Shown: one piece after another, positions 26,306 to 36,800 of the stretch
Layout: each line of letters begins with the position of its first letter
Numbering within the stretch: the first letter of the stretch is position 1
Origin: Bacteroidota bacterium
GTDB lineage: Bacteria > Bacteroidota > Ignavibacteria > UBA10030 > UBA8401
Direction of reading: 5' to 3'
DNA length: 64,000 nt
Assembly (NCBI GenBank): GCA_035506275.1
Contig: DATJPT010000008.1
Span: 248,001-312,000, forward strand
Translations under genes and position numbers: made by a program
The notes under the pieces: generated by a model
Seen by the model: the letters and a program-made list of their open reading frames with translations, nothing else
Databases searched by the model: none
Told to the model about the DNA's origin: nothing

Positions 26306-29300
26306 TCAATCAAGGTCGAAGTCAAAGAGAACGCCGAAATAGAACCGCCATTCTTTCCCGTACTGGACCGGGTTTCCGTCGGTGCCAATGATGGAGAACG
26401 AATTGAACCCGTACGATCCGTTAAAAAATATCCGCGTCGGGTAAGCGTAGAATGAATACGATTCCAGCCTCAGTTCAAACCCGGCATCGTGCTTGAACGA
26501 AGCAAGGTCGGCATCGCCGTTCCACGCATTGCCGTAATCGTAATGCACCGAAGCGTAAAGCTTGTCAAAATACAGCGGAAGAAACCGGAAGTCGATGTTG
26601 TCCCACAACGGAAAACGGTACGTCGCGTTTGCCGTCGCGATCCTGTTGCCGCCGAGCGCGTAGAACGGATACCCTTTCATACCGACCAATCCTCCTGCAT
26701 AGAAATCGAAAAAGTCGGGAACCTGGGGGCCGAAGATCGTTGCGCCATGAAGCGAGAGCGTCAGCGTGTGCTTTCCCCCCGGCAGCTGAATGTATTCGCT
26801 GTATTTCACTTCAGCTTTAGGAAAATTGAACGGCGAAAGTACCGGGGAAAGACCTGTCTCGGTATTCGCATATTCGTTGTTGTAGTTGAAATGGTCCAGT
26901 TCGTAATCGGCGCGAAGGAAGATCTTCCGTCCGACCGGATTGATCTCCTGGTCGCGTGAGCGGTCAACCCCCTTGAATTCCCACGTCAGCGAAATGTCGT
27001 TCCCCTTAAAATAATAATCGGTCGAACCTGGAATGTCGGCATTGAGGGTGGGTGAAAATGTCGAGGCGATATCCTGGTTGTACCGGGAGTTAGAGTATCC
27101 CAGCGTTACGACGTCCGCTTCGGAAAAGAGATTTTGCCTGAAATTGATATCGAATTCCAGCAGGCCGTAGCTCGGGTTGAAGTTTACCGTATCAAGCCCG
27201 AAAACTCCAGGAACGGATTTGGCCTCTCGTGTGATATTGTAGAGCTCGAGCGAGACCGACGGAGAAAGTCCCAGCTGATACAGCCCCGGAATTCTGTCCC
27301 TGTAGTCAAAGATGAAGAACAGATCGCGCTCAAGCAGGCGATTGGCGGCGGCTCCGCCGAAAATGTCGAGCTTGTCGACAACGTCCGACGAGGTAAAGTA
27401 GAAGCCCGGCTTGATGTAATCGATCCCTTTGTTCGCCGTACTGTATTCATCGATCCGCAGAAACGGGACGATCGACAAGCTTGTAAAAATATTTTTGTAC
27501 GGCCTCGACGCGGTCTGCGGAAGCTGGGTATCGTCGTATGCGCGGAGACCGCTCCAGTATCCCCCGCTGTCTGCGGCGGCCGGTACCGGCGGAATGGGAA
27601 GATCGGCTGCCGGGGTGACGTAATTATTGGAGGCGAAGTTCTGCGGCGAGGATGGCCGCAGGAGATTCAGCTTGAACCCTCCAGAAGTGTACGAAGCAAA
27701 GGCAACATCCCCTTCCTTGTTCACCGACGGCATGAATGCGCCGCCGAGGACGTTGGAGATCTGTTCGACCGATTTTGTTTGCAGGTCGAGGGCGTAGATG
27801 TTGAAGATACCGGTTTTGTCCGAAGCAAAATACAATTTCGTCCCGTCGGGCGAATACGCCGGATTTCTTTGATCTTCGCTGCCGGTCAGGATCTTTTCGA
27901 GTGAACCGTCGGCGACAGTAATACGGACGACATCCTGCGCCTCGCGGAAAGCATACCCGCACACCACGGCAGTCCCGTCGGGAGACCACTTCGGCGTGAA
28001 CACCTGCTCGCCGTTCTTAAAATTCGTCAACAGCCGGAAATTCTTTCCGTCGCTGTCGACGAGGGCGAGATTAAGCGTGGCGTCTCCTTCCGTGACAAAC
28101 ACGATCGTTTTCCCGTCCGGTGAAAGAGAAGGATTCAACGCGCGCAGCGCATGAGTGAGTCTGGTCTCTTTTTTCCCGTCAAGGTCGTAAACGTACAGAT
28201 CGCCGACTGCCGACCAATGGGGATTGTGCCGTGTGATCCTTGAGTAGTAGATTTTTTTCCCGTCGGGAGACCAGGAGACGGAGGAGAGAACTTTTTCGTC
28301 GATCTCTGTTTCCTGTTTTGTGTCAAGGTCGTAGACATAAATAGAAGAAAGCCCGAAATAATCGGCGGTCTTATTGGACGTGTACGCGATCTTTCTTCCG
28401 TCGGGAGAAAAAGCCGGATAGAAATTCCCGAATCCGACAGCGCCGATCGTCTCCCCTTCCACCCTGTTGCGGAGGATCGGTTCCGACCGCTGTTTATAGT
28501 CGGAGACGACGTGCCGCTGCCATTCGTTGTAAAGTTCCTGGCCGCTTTTTCCGATCGCCCGTTCGATGGCGCCGTCGATCGTCATTGTCGTAAGGTTGGA
28601 AAGATTCTTGGCGATCCTCGCTATCGCATCGGGACCGTATGTTTCCGATATATATTTTACGAGCGAAAAGCCGGCATTGTAGGACGATTCGTTGCCGAGA
28701 CTTGTCTTTCCGAACACGCTCATCTCGCTCCATGTGAGCATATTGCCGTCCAGCGCGTACATGCGAAGGATCATGTCGCGGTGCGAATCCCAGTAATCGT
28801 AGCTCAATTCCGGACGGTTGTATTGCGCCACCCCTTCGGCAAACCAGCTCGGAACGATAAAGCCGGATACAGGATACGAGACGATGACGTTCGGATATCC
28901 GTAAAGAACGTCCTGCCGCCGCTCCGCTTCATAGCCGAGCCACTGAAAATAGATTCCCGGAACGTGCCTCCCGAACTTCATCGACGTCTGGATCTGGACG
29001 ATATGCGTAAACTCGTGCGCGACGACGTTGCGGAACCAATTGTGGGTTCCCCGCAGATCGAAGTCAAGCGGCGGCGCCCAAAGCTCGATCTTATTGTCGT
29101 AAAAATACGACTCGCCGTTCGAATAATCGTCGTAGTCTTTCAAAATGATGCTGACCTTTTGGTCCGGTTCGTGATGATAGAGGCTGGTGACCGGTCCGTA
29201 GATGTCTTCCGCAACCTTTGCGACGACCCGCGCGCTCCGTTCCTCACCGTTGTGAAAGTGGACAAAAAAATGGGGCGTTTCGATCGTGTACCAATTTAAT

Positions 29301-29485
29301 TCTGTGTGATTGAAATAATCGTCTTGAGCCGAGAGCGGTATCGAAAGCATTGAAGCGGCGACAAGGGCAGCGAGGAGGAGGCGCAGCAGGTCTCGTCGCA
29401 AGGGATTTGCCTTCCGTGAATTTTGCAGATGGATGATCGCATGCTGTTTTCCGGCTCCCTCGATTCGGGCTTTAGTCATCATCAC
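26306..29485 (-). CDS. HEFTH metallopeptidase-like, TolB-type propeller and Omp85-like barrel protein
   Basis: 1059 residues. Starts GTG/ATG/ATG (29485, 29482, 29479) are all possible; the GTG overlaps the upstream stop. A signal peptide lies at about 32-53. The N-terminal domain has HEFTH at 157-161 and WFAEGVAQY (Glu217), the two-part zinc site of gluzincin (MA clan) peptidases. Residues about 340-620 contain at least five PD40/TolB-like blades, each with a core such as SPDGRKIAYTS or SPDGTKLYFAS. From about 660 the pattern changes to beta-barrel strands, including FYAGGLVGMKGYPFYALGGN, a segment like the GxxxxRG(Y/F) region of Omp85 surface-antigen barrels. The combination suggests an outer membrane protein with a periplasmic peptidase-propeller. 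The substrate is unknown. Confidence 0.8.
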   Translation of the reverse strand: MMMTKARIEGAGKQHAIIHLQNSRKANPLRRDLLRLLLAALVAASMLSIPLSAQDDYFNHTELNWYTIETPHFFVHFHNGEERSARVVAKVAEDIYGPVTSLYHHEPDQKVSIILKDYDDYSNGESYFYDNKIELWAPPLDFDLRGTHNWFRNVVAHEFTHIVQIQTSMKFGRHVPGIYFQWLGYEAERRQDVLYGYPNVIVSYPVSGFIVPSWFAEGVAQYNRPELSYDYWDSHRDMILRMYALDGNMLTWSEMSVFGKTSLGNESSYNAGFSLVKYISETYGPDAIARIAKNLSNLTTMTIDGAIERAIGKSGQELYNEWQRHVVSDYKQRSEPILRNRVEGETIGAVGFGNFYPAFSPDGRKIAYTSNKTADYFGLSSIYVYDLDTKQETEIDEKVLSSVSWSPDGKKIYYSRITRHNPHWSAVGDLYVYDLDGKKETRLTHALRALNPSLSPDGKTIVFVTEGDATLNLALVDSDGKNFRLLTNFKNGEQVFTPKWSPDGTAVVCGYAFREAQDVVRITVADGSLEKILTGSEDQRNPAYSPDGTKLYFASDKTGIFNIYALDLQTKSVEQISNVLGGAFMPSVNKEGDVAFASYTSGGFKLNLLRPSSPQNFASNNYVTPAADLPIPPVPAAADSGGYWSGLRAYDDTQLPQTASRPYKNIFTSLSIVPFLRIDEYSTANKGIDYIKPGFYFTSSDVVDKLDIFGGAAANRLLERDLFFIFDYRDRIPGLYQLGLSPSVSLELYNITREAKSVPGVFGLDTVNFNPSYGLLEFDINFRQNLFSEADVVTLGYSNSRYNQDIASTFSPTLNADIPGSTDYYFKGNDISLTWEFKGVDRSRDQEINPVGRKIFLRADYELDHFNYNNEYANTETGLSPVLSPFNFPKAEVKYSEYIQLPGGKHTLTLSLHGATIFGPQVPDFFDFYAGGLVGMKGYPFYALGGNRIATANATYRFPLWDNIDFRFLPLYFDKLYASVHYDYGNAWNGDADLASFKHDAGFELRLESYSFYAYPTRIFFNGSYGFNSFSIIGTDGNPVQYGKEWRFYFGVLFDFDLD

Positions 29486-32400
29486 TTCACAACGGCGATT
29501 TTAATGACGACGCTTTTTTGTTCTCCCGAAGCATTCGCGCGGATCTGCGCAAAGTACACTCCGCTCTGCACCTTCGACACATTCCATTGAATCTCGTTGT
29601 CGACGTTGCCGGCGCCGGGTCCGGAGAATTGGTCCACCAGCTCGCCGGCCATGTTGTAAATCTTTATTCCCACGACCGCGGGCTTGCTCAGGTAATAGCG
29701 GATGTTGGTCGTCTTGTCGTAGACCGGATTGGGCCAATTGTATGCCAGCGACGCCGGAAGAAGTTCAGCCGACCGTGAAACAAGCGATGCATTGGTTTGA
29801 GCATAGTTCGAGTGATGCTCGTCGGCGAGGAATCCTTTCCACAAGACTTTCGTGGAATCGAAAACACCGTTAACCCGCCATACATACACGGAAGAATCGG
29901 CCGAGGCCGCGGCAAGCATGCTGCCGGACGATGCGAGAGAGGAAACGATCCCGCCGGCCTGCAGCGGAAATCCGTTGAGGGCTTTTCCGCTCCCGTCGTA
30001 TCCATAAATTTGTCCGTTCGAGCTTCCGAAAATAATTCCGACAGAACTGCTTCCGGCTAAACCGGCAACGATCGGACTTCCTGAAACTTTTCCACCGTCC
30101 AGCACCTTCAGCGGAAAATTGTCGAGAAGAACGCCGTTCCAATTGTAGACGTACAATCCGTTGTCGGCTCCGATCAGGAGGTCTTCCTGTCCATCGCCGT
30201 TAACGTCGGCGATCGCAAACGAGCCGGTCACATTCCCGCCGACGTGATACGGTCCGGAGGCCGTCAGCGTCGAAGCGTCGAAGACGGAAAATGTGTTGTC
30301 ATCAAACACGGCAACGGTTGAGACGCCAGCAGATGCGGAGTTCAATTTGCAGCTTCCGAGCGCGACGACATTTTTTCCGCGGACGGGGGATGAGGCGCTC
30401 TCGTCAATTAACGAATCCCCCAACGAGATCGTCCAGGCCTGGCCCGGGGCGATCGACAAGGATGCCACCGGGGAGAATCCAACGCGATGCTCGACCAATC
30501 CGCCCAATGCCGAAAAATCATAAAACTGCCCGCTTCGGTCTCCCGCGTAAAAGTGGACATCGTTCGACGACGATACGCTGACCGGCGCCGAGATCAAACT
30601 GTTTGCCGAGAAGCTTTCCAAGATCGCGGCGATGCTGTCCGTACTCGGATGGAGACTTCCCACAACGGCGAACAGGCTATCGCTGCTCACCGCAAGCCCC
30701 CTGATCGAAGAGATCACGGAAGAACTTCGGGAGAGCGCAGGCTGAAATTTTCCGCCGGACGGAAAATAAAGCCCTGTAAGATTGTTCAAGTACGGCGTCA
30801 GATCGCTCTTGAGCACATAAACCGAATCGCCGGAGGTATAGATCAACTCGTTAGAGCCGCTCCCATCGATGTCGGCAAAAAAAGGAGCATCATTTTGACC
30901 TGCGTTGATATTCTTTCGCTTGATGATTTTCTGGAGCGAGACTCCGGCGTCTCCGACATTCGACTGGAACGTCATCACCGGACCGTTGTCGCTGAAATTA
31001 TTCAGGGTGACGTGAGAACGCGCCCCCGAATTGCTGAGGGAATTCGGATGGGTCGCTTCACCGAATTGATTCGTATAGACCGGCGAGCTGTTTCCTTTGA
31101 ACCAATAGTCGATCGGTGAGCCGTCCTCGGTGCCGCTTCCCGGGTCCAGCAGCCCGTATGACTGGCCGATGTCCTGCGAGCCGTCCGCTTCTTCGAGATT
31201 GACCCCCCGGTGCGTTGGGTTGGCATTGATCGTATTCGTCGCAAGGTTCGCGTCGATGACCGTCTCGTCGATGTGCCAGATGAGGATTCCGCCGAGATAG
31301 CCGACCGCCCCGGGAAGACTCCAATCGAGTTCATCGACATCCACCACGGTCCCGTAAATAGAATCGACGTTGAAGGCGTTGAAATCGTCGTCGTCCTGCA
31401 AATACGTCTTCGTGAACTGTTGTCCGTTCCACCGGATCGTCAGCGTCTCCCCGTTCTTATGCGCATCGCGGTCCCGGTTCTCGACGAGAAAGTATTCCTG
31501 AGCGCTGATCGGAACCTTGTAGATGGTATCCTCGGCTGCCTGATATAGTCCTCCTGCCGGAGCCCGAAGCGCCGAACTCCCGGCGGGAACCGTGATCGGC
31601 GAGGTCCATCCCAAAAAGATCTTCTCCCATGCGCACGGTTCGGGAGGGAACAATCCCGAGAAACTGAAAATCGCCTGACCGTCCATCAGGCCGAAACGGC
31701 CGATCGCCGTTCCGCCGGTTTGCGTATCGAAAAGGTCGGGCAACCCGAGGTAGCTGGCAATATTTGCGACGATCAATCCGTTGATGCTGAGCTGGTATAA
31801 GAAATTTCCGCCGGTCGAAGCGGGCAGAACTCTATTCTCCGTCTCCGGAAGAACGATCGAGTTGGTGATAAAAAACGCGGGATGATTCTTCAAGGGCACT
31901 CCCGCAAAAGAAGCGCCGAAGAGATTTTGCAGTCCGCTGAGGCTGAAGTACAACGACGGAAGGTCGTACGGTGTCGGGTCATAACCGATGGACGATTGGA
32001 GATCGACATCGTGCCCGGCGCCGGCATGAAAGATCACGAACAGATCGTACTCTTCGAACGGGAACGCCGGGTTCGCCGAATCGGCGAGGGCCCATGCCTC
32101 CTGGATCATCTCCCCCATGGGGAGATCTGCGCCCGATCCCCCCGAAGCCAGAGGGGCATACTGTTTCATCTGCTTCGAAAGGGTCAGCACCGTTCCGAGG
32201 ACCGTAGTAGAGACATTCTGTCTGCCGTTCGATGCTTTTGGAAAATAATTCTTCGCAAAGAGGAGGTGGTCCGCAAAATACGATGAATCGCGCGGAGGGG
32301 CGTCGATGATGCGCTGCGGCGCAGCCGTGAGGTCAAACCGGCCGTTCCCGGTCGTGAGCGTATCGCTGTCCTGCTGAAACTGCACCATGATGGCAAGAAT

Positions 32401-32568
32401 TCTCAGCGTATCGGGAAAAGATCTCAAAGCGGCAACGCGCCCTTGGGGAACAACGCCTCCGTCCGCGCGAAGCGGATGCGTGATCTTCTGCACGGCGTGA
32501 CGGGGCGCAGCAACACTTTCAAACAGAGCGGTGACTACGAGGACAAGGGTGAGACAGAACTTCGCCAT
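29482..32568 (-). CDS. M6 (immune inhibitor A)-like T9SS cargo protein, zinc motif lost
   Basis: 1028 residues with a signal peptide (about 1-20). The M6 peptidase pattern is clear: LGLPDLFDTQ (274-283), GRFGLMDGQ, CAWEKIFLGW (312-321) and GGILIWHIDETVID...GVNLEEADGSQDIG. In active M6 enzymes HExxH stands just before the LGLPDLYD motif; here the aligned residues are ANIAS (268-272; codons 31753-31767), so the zinc site appears lost. The second half contains FG-GAP/propeller-like units (for example IADVNGDGQEDLLIGADNG). A type A sorting domain follows (YNWPNPVYDKTTNIRYYL to the end, VVIKIAVVK). It lies between porV and the peptidase/propeller/barrel gene, with which it overlaps by 4 bases. Confidence 0.86.
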   Translation of the reverse strand: MAKFCLTLVLVVTALFESVAAPRHAVQKITHPLRADGGVVPQGRVAALRSFPDTLRILAIMVQFQQDSDTLTTGNGRFDLTAAPQRIIDAPPRDSSYFADHLLFAKNYFPKASNGRQNVSTTVLGTVLTLSKQMKQYAPLASGGSGADLPMGEMIQEAWALADSANPAFPFEEYDLFVIFHAGAGHDVDLQSSIGYDPTPYDLPSLYFSLSGLQNLFGASFAGVPLKNHPAFFITNSIVLPETENRVLPASTGGNFLYQLSINGLIVANIASYLGLPDLFDTQTGGTAIGRFGLMDGQAIFSFSGLFPPEPCAWEKIFLGWTSPITVPAGSSALRAPAGGLYQAAEDTIYKVPISAQEYFLVENRDRDAHKNGETLTIRWNGQQFTKTYLQDDDDFNAFNVDSIYGTVVDVDELDWSLPGAVGYLGGILIWHIDETVIDANLATNTINANPTHRGVNLEEADGSQDIGQSYGLLDPGSGTEDGSPIDYWFKGNSSPVYTNQFGEATHPNSLSNSGARSHVTLNNFSDNGPVMTFQSNVGDAGVSLQKIIKRKNINAGQNDAPFFADIDGSGSNELIYTSGDSVYVLKSDLTPYLNNLTGLYFPSGGKFQPALSRSSSVISSIRGLAVSSDSLFAVVGSLHPSTDSIAAILESFSANSLISAPVSVSSSNDVHFYAGDRSGQFYDFSALGGLVEHRVGFSPVASLSIAPGQAWTISLGDSLIDESASSPVRGKNVVALGSCKLNSASAGVSTVAVFDDNTFSVFDASTLTASGPYHVGGNVTGSFAIADVNGDGQEDLLIGADNGLYVYNWNGVLLDNFPLKVLDGGKVSGSPIVAGLAGSSSVGIIFGSSNGQIYGYDGSGKALNGFPLQAGGIVSSLASSGSMLAAASADSSVYVWRVNGVFDSTKVLWKGFLADEHHSNYAQTNASLVSRSAELLPASLAYNWPNPVYDKTTNIRYYLSKPAVVGIKIYNMAGELVDQFSGPGAGNVDNEIQWNVSKVQSGVYFAQIRANASGEQKSVVIKIAVVK

Positions 32569-32571
32569 GAT

Positions 32572-32630
32572 GGATTAGTCCGTAGAATAAATGTGCACAA
32601 CATGCGACAACGCTATACCAAGACTAATCC
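32572..32630 (-). promoter_or_regulatory. Intercistronic stem joining the porV stop and the next gene's start
   Basis: In the transcript GGATTAGTC (from 32622-32630, containing the porV TAG) can pair perfectly over nine bases with GACTAATCC (from 32572-32580), which ends three bases before the next ATG and takes the place of a ribosome site. The 41-base loop includes the palindrome TGTGCACA. A ribosome finishing porV would open the stem, which would couple translation of the two genes. Confidence 0.5.
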
Positions 32631-33733
32631 CCGGCCCCCCAAATAATGAGCAGAGTAAACCGCAAGGTATCGGAGAGCGGGCTGTCGGCATCGGACGCGG
32701 AATCGTAGCTGAAATCGAATCCGTAGATGTCGTAGCGGATGCCGGCGCCGAAGGTCATGAATTTTCTGTTGCCGTAAGCCGGATCCTCATAAAAGTACCC
32801 CATGCGCAGGGCGATGAGTTTATTGTACCAGTATTCAAAACCGGCGGAGGTTTGCGTCGAGCGCAGTACGCCGCTCAACCCGGGAACCGTCCACGATGTG
32901 ATGAGGGATTTCGGAAGAGGGTCCGAATAGATGCCGTTCCGTTGGACAAGAAGCCTGCTGAAGTCAATCGCGATCTCAAAGCTGTTGAACTCATCCTTGA
33001 TCGGAGTGATGCCGAAGCCGAGGCGGAGCGTTGTCGGCAGCGGGTCGGCCTGGGCGGCGTCGATGTAGGTCACCTTCGGACCGAGGTTCGAGAGATTGGC
33101 TCCAACGCTGAAGACACTGCCGAGGTCGATGTTCGTGAACGGAATGACGAGCGTCTGCGGCTTGTAGAGCGTTGCAATGTCAAAGCTCATATCGTACGCA
33201 ACACCGTTCCCCGATTCGGACCCTGCTCCGATCGGAGAGAGGCTGCTGTTAATGAACCTCAGGTTCAGGCCGATCCCCCAATTGTCGGTAAGCAGGGTAC
33301 CGTATCCGACCGTTCCGGCAACTTCAAACGCCTTAAATTGTCCGATAGGCGTCGGTCCTCCTTCGCTCGTCACCGTGAATGTTCCCAAATTCAAGTACGT
33401 GACGCTGGCTGCAACCGTCCCTCCCCACTCCGGAACGTCCTGCCTGAAATTCAGATAGTCGTAGAACAGGTCGGCCAGATGGAATTGCGGAAGCCAGTTC
33501 GCATGCGTGATGCTGACTTCGCTCCCGGTAAGGAACCCTAGCCCGGCCGGATTCCAGTACACCGAGCCGGCATCGTCCGCCAACCCAGCACCTGCTTCCC
33601 CCATCCCGCTCGCGCGGGAATTAGGAGAGATCAGAAGAAACGGAACTGCTGATGTTCCCCCCTGAGCGCGCGCAATATCTGATCCCGCGGCAGCTATTGC
33701 AATTCCCGCCAATACAAACACCAATGTTTTCAT
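32624..33733 (-). CDS. porV: T9SS outer membrane protein PorV
   Basis: 369 residues with a signal peptide (about 1-23). The FadL-like PorV/PorQ start motif appears as PFLLISPNSRASGMGEAGAGLADDAGSVYWNPAGLG, followed by barrel strands to the C-terminus. PorV (LptO) is the shuttle that takes cargo from SprA to the PorU sortase. Directly following porU in one operon supports PorV over the related PorQ. The 81 bases between porU and porV contain no obvious signal. Its stop codon is part of the stem described at 32572-32630. Confidence 0.92.
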   Translation of the reverse strand: MKTLVFVLAGIAIAAAGSDIARAQGGTSAVPFLLISPNSRASGMGEAGAGLADDAGSVYWNPAGLGFLTGSEVSITHANWLPQFHLADLFYDYLNFRQDVPEWGGTVAASVTYLNLGTFTVTSEGGPTPIGQFKAFEVAGTVGYGTLLTDNWGIGLNLRFINSSLSPIGAGSESGNGVAYDMSFDIATLYKPQTLVIPFTNIDLGSVFSVGANLSNLGPKVTYIDAAQADPLPTTLRLGFGITPIKDEFNSFEIAIDFSRLLVQRNGIYSDPLPKSLITSWTVPGLSGVLRSTQTSAGFEYWYNKLIALRMGYFYEDPAYGNRKFMTFGAGIRYDIYGFDFSYDSASDADSPLSDTLRFTLLIIWGAGD

Positions 33734-33814
33734 GCTCGAACAGCCTCCAAAAATTTAATAATGCAATGTACGCTAATTATCTCTGAGGTTCAACGTTTTC
33801 GGAACACACGACGT

Positions 33815-36800
33815 TTATCGCACGATCGCCATTTTGCCGAGGGCCTCGCTCGCGAATTTTCCGTCCACGGTTTTTGCGACAACTTTATAGAGGTACGTTC
33901 CGTTGGCAATTCTCGAGCCGTCGTGATCGCGGCAATCCCATGGTATCTGGACAAACCGATCGGGATAGTTGCTGCTCGAGAGCGTTTGAATCAACCGTCC
34001 CGCCACGGTGTAAATTTTTATTTCAACGTTGATCGGCGTCAGTTGATTATGCTGGAACGTAAAGGTCGTCGTCGACCGGACGGGATCGGGTATATTGTAC
34101 ACATTCTCCAGCGCCAGGGATGTGCTCGCGGCTACAGAGAAATCCACCTGGCTCGTCGTCGGATTATTATAGACATCCCAGGCCCGGACGGCAAGGGTGT
34201 GCTTTCCTGGCGCCAGCCCGTTGAACTGGTAGACGATCGTGCCCGCCTGATAATTGTCCCTCGCACCGGTGTAGTAGTCGGTCAGGTCGAGTCCTTTCGT
34301 ATCGCCGTCAAGCCATGCCTCCAAACCGTGGCCGACACCGCTACCCGCATCGTTGATGCCGCTGCTGTCGGAAAGATCGACGATCAGCGTCGGACTCTCG
34401 GTCACGAGGTCGCCGGAGCGGAAGGAGCGCGTATCAAAATAAATAGTGACGGTCGGTCCCTGCGTATCGTTCGCAACGGAGGCCGCCGTGCCGCCGACGA
34501 TCACCTGTGTTGTATATCCGCGGCCGTCAGTTCCGTTTCCGGAAAAATAGACCGCAACCTTTCCCTGCTTGTTCTCGTACGAAATATCCTTGGGGATGAT
34601 GAACGTTGCCGACACTCTCCCGTTATGGATCGTGTTTTCCCCTTTATAGATTGTCGGCCCCGGCACCAGAAACTCAAAACTATGTGTCCATGCTCCGCCC
34701 ACAACGCCGCTATCGAAGACCGAATCCAATACTTCCGCATCGTAAATGTTCACAAGCGCAGAATCGCTGTTGATATTCTGAATGATGCCGTTGACATCAC
34801 GCACGGACGCCGTGACGGTCACCTTGCTGAGCGCCTGGAGCGTGTCGAAGGCGGCGCCGGAAACGGGCTTTCCGTTGATCGAATCGATCTGCATCACCAG
34901 CTGCGGGACAGCCAGGCGAAGCGTCGGGTCGCCGAGTAGATGGTACTTGCGGGAATTGTCGAGATCGCTGAAAATATTGTTTTTGGCCATCAACAGCCCG
35001 TCTCCCAAACGGGGAGTTCGTGCGTACTGGTCGGCGGGGAAATAATACTGGTAAAGCTGATCGTTCAATTCGAAATTTTCAGTAGAATATACCTCCCTGT
35101 CCGGAGCAACCACGCCGATCGCCCCCCCGTTGGGATTCACGATCGCCACTTCGGCGGAGCTCTGCGAAGCGGCGTCATCATACCGGGCCCAATCGCAAGT
35201 CGCCGCAACAAAGAGGGTCGGCATGTTTGCGTTGAAAAACTGCGTGCCGACATCGTCCCGTGTCAGGATGGTCTCGTGCGACCATACTTTCGGGTTGCCG
35301 TGCCCCGTATAGTTCATCACGAGCGTTCCGCGGTTGATCTGATCAATGATAGCCTGGCGGACTGCAGGCTTGGTCCTCCCGGTCGATGCGATCACGGTCG
35401 GATATGCCTCTTCATAGATCTTTTTCAGGTCATACGATTTTGGCACATCGTTTTCTGCGATGATATCCGCCTGCTCGGGGTTCGGAGCATCATCGAGGGC
35501 GCCGTCGACGTTCCGGTCGTCCGACACGATCGTAATGAGATTCTTCCATGTCCCGGGCGGGGGGGCGGATTCGTATTGGATGATCCGATCGACCGTGAGC
35601 CGGGCCTCGTCGAGACTGCGCACGGCAAGCCGCCCGCTCGGCATACTGGCGGTCGCCGTATTCCCGGGCTCGAGGTACGTATAAAAATCATCGTACCCGT
35701 AGGTATAGATCTGATAATCTGTTTCCGGAGTCTCGTACGTCGGCACCCAATTTCTGTCAAGATTCAAAATATTCTTGTAGTCGAAGCAGGCATCTCCGAA
35801 AAAAAGGACGTAGCGCGGCGGCAGCTGCCAGTTGTTCACTGCGTATTCCAAAAAATCCCGTATGGCAACCGGATCGGGCAATCCGTTTCCAAACTCATTA
35901 TAGAGAGTATCGACTTCGACGACGAACGTCTTCAGCGCGTCGGCTCCCGGAAGGCCTTCTTTGTGAGCCTTCAGCCTCAAGGCTTCAGAGACGAAATCAT
36001 GATGAGTGACGATGACAAAATCGGCGCCTGCGACATTGCCCCGAAGGTTTGTATTGGGAATCCGGACGAAGCTGGACGGAGTCTTATAGGCGGCGGTCGT
36101 TCCTGCCCAGTACCGTTTCACTTTTCCCGCGGTAAGATTATCCCTGAAAAGGTACGTGCCGGCTATCTGCTGAGCCTGCGATGACATCAGTTTTACAGAA
36201 TCGGTAATGTCAAAAACTGAAAATGGCGCTGACGAATACCCCGAGAGATCATACTCCACGGAACCAGAATTATCGGGCGACGTAAAAAGAAGAGCATCGC
36301 CTACTGCGGCGAGCTGCTGCTGATACGTCAACTCAATCCAGTTGATATATCCCGTAGCTACCGCTCCCGCGGCGCTATAGCCGATCTTGAGGTTGCTTGT
36401 TCCTGCCGAAGGTGAGGGGAGCACAGCCGAGCCCGTTCCATCCCCTTTCAAAGCATAGTCATAAATATCGAGAGCGAGCGTTGCATCGTCCTGGCCTGGT
36501 ATAACCACCGAAGCGATCTGGTTTCCCGATTCCTGGATCGAAAAAACAGCGGTGACATCCGCGTGAGAAAGCAATTCATACTTATAGTTGATGATCGAGC
36601 CGGGGATGTAGCCATCCAGTTTGTTGATGATGACGCGCGAGTCATTCGGGTTCATCGGAGCGCTGTACCATTCAAGCCCTGAATCGTCAACATTGGTCTT
36701 TTCTTCCTGAAAAAACACTTTCCCGACTGCTGTTGTTACGGGAGTCCCGGAACTTGGCTCGGCTTCGTTCGCCATTTGCAGACCGTTCCCCGTGCCGGGA

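Noticed and set aside
33761..36184. Two long plus-strand open frames (392 and 414 codons)
   Set aside because: They lie antisense to porU. Codon bias of the GC-rich gene leaves open frames on the other strand, and no ribosome sites or known motifs were seen.
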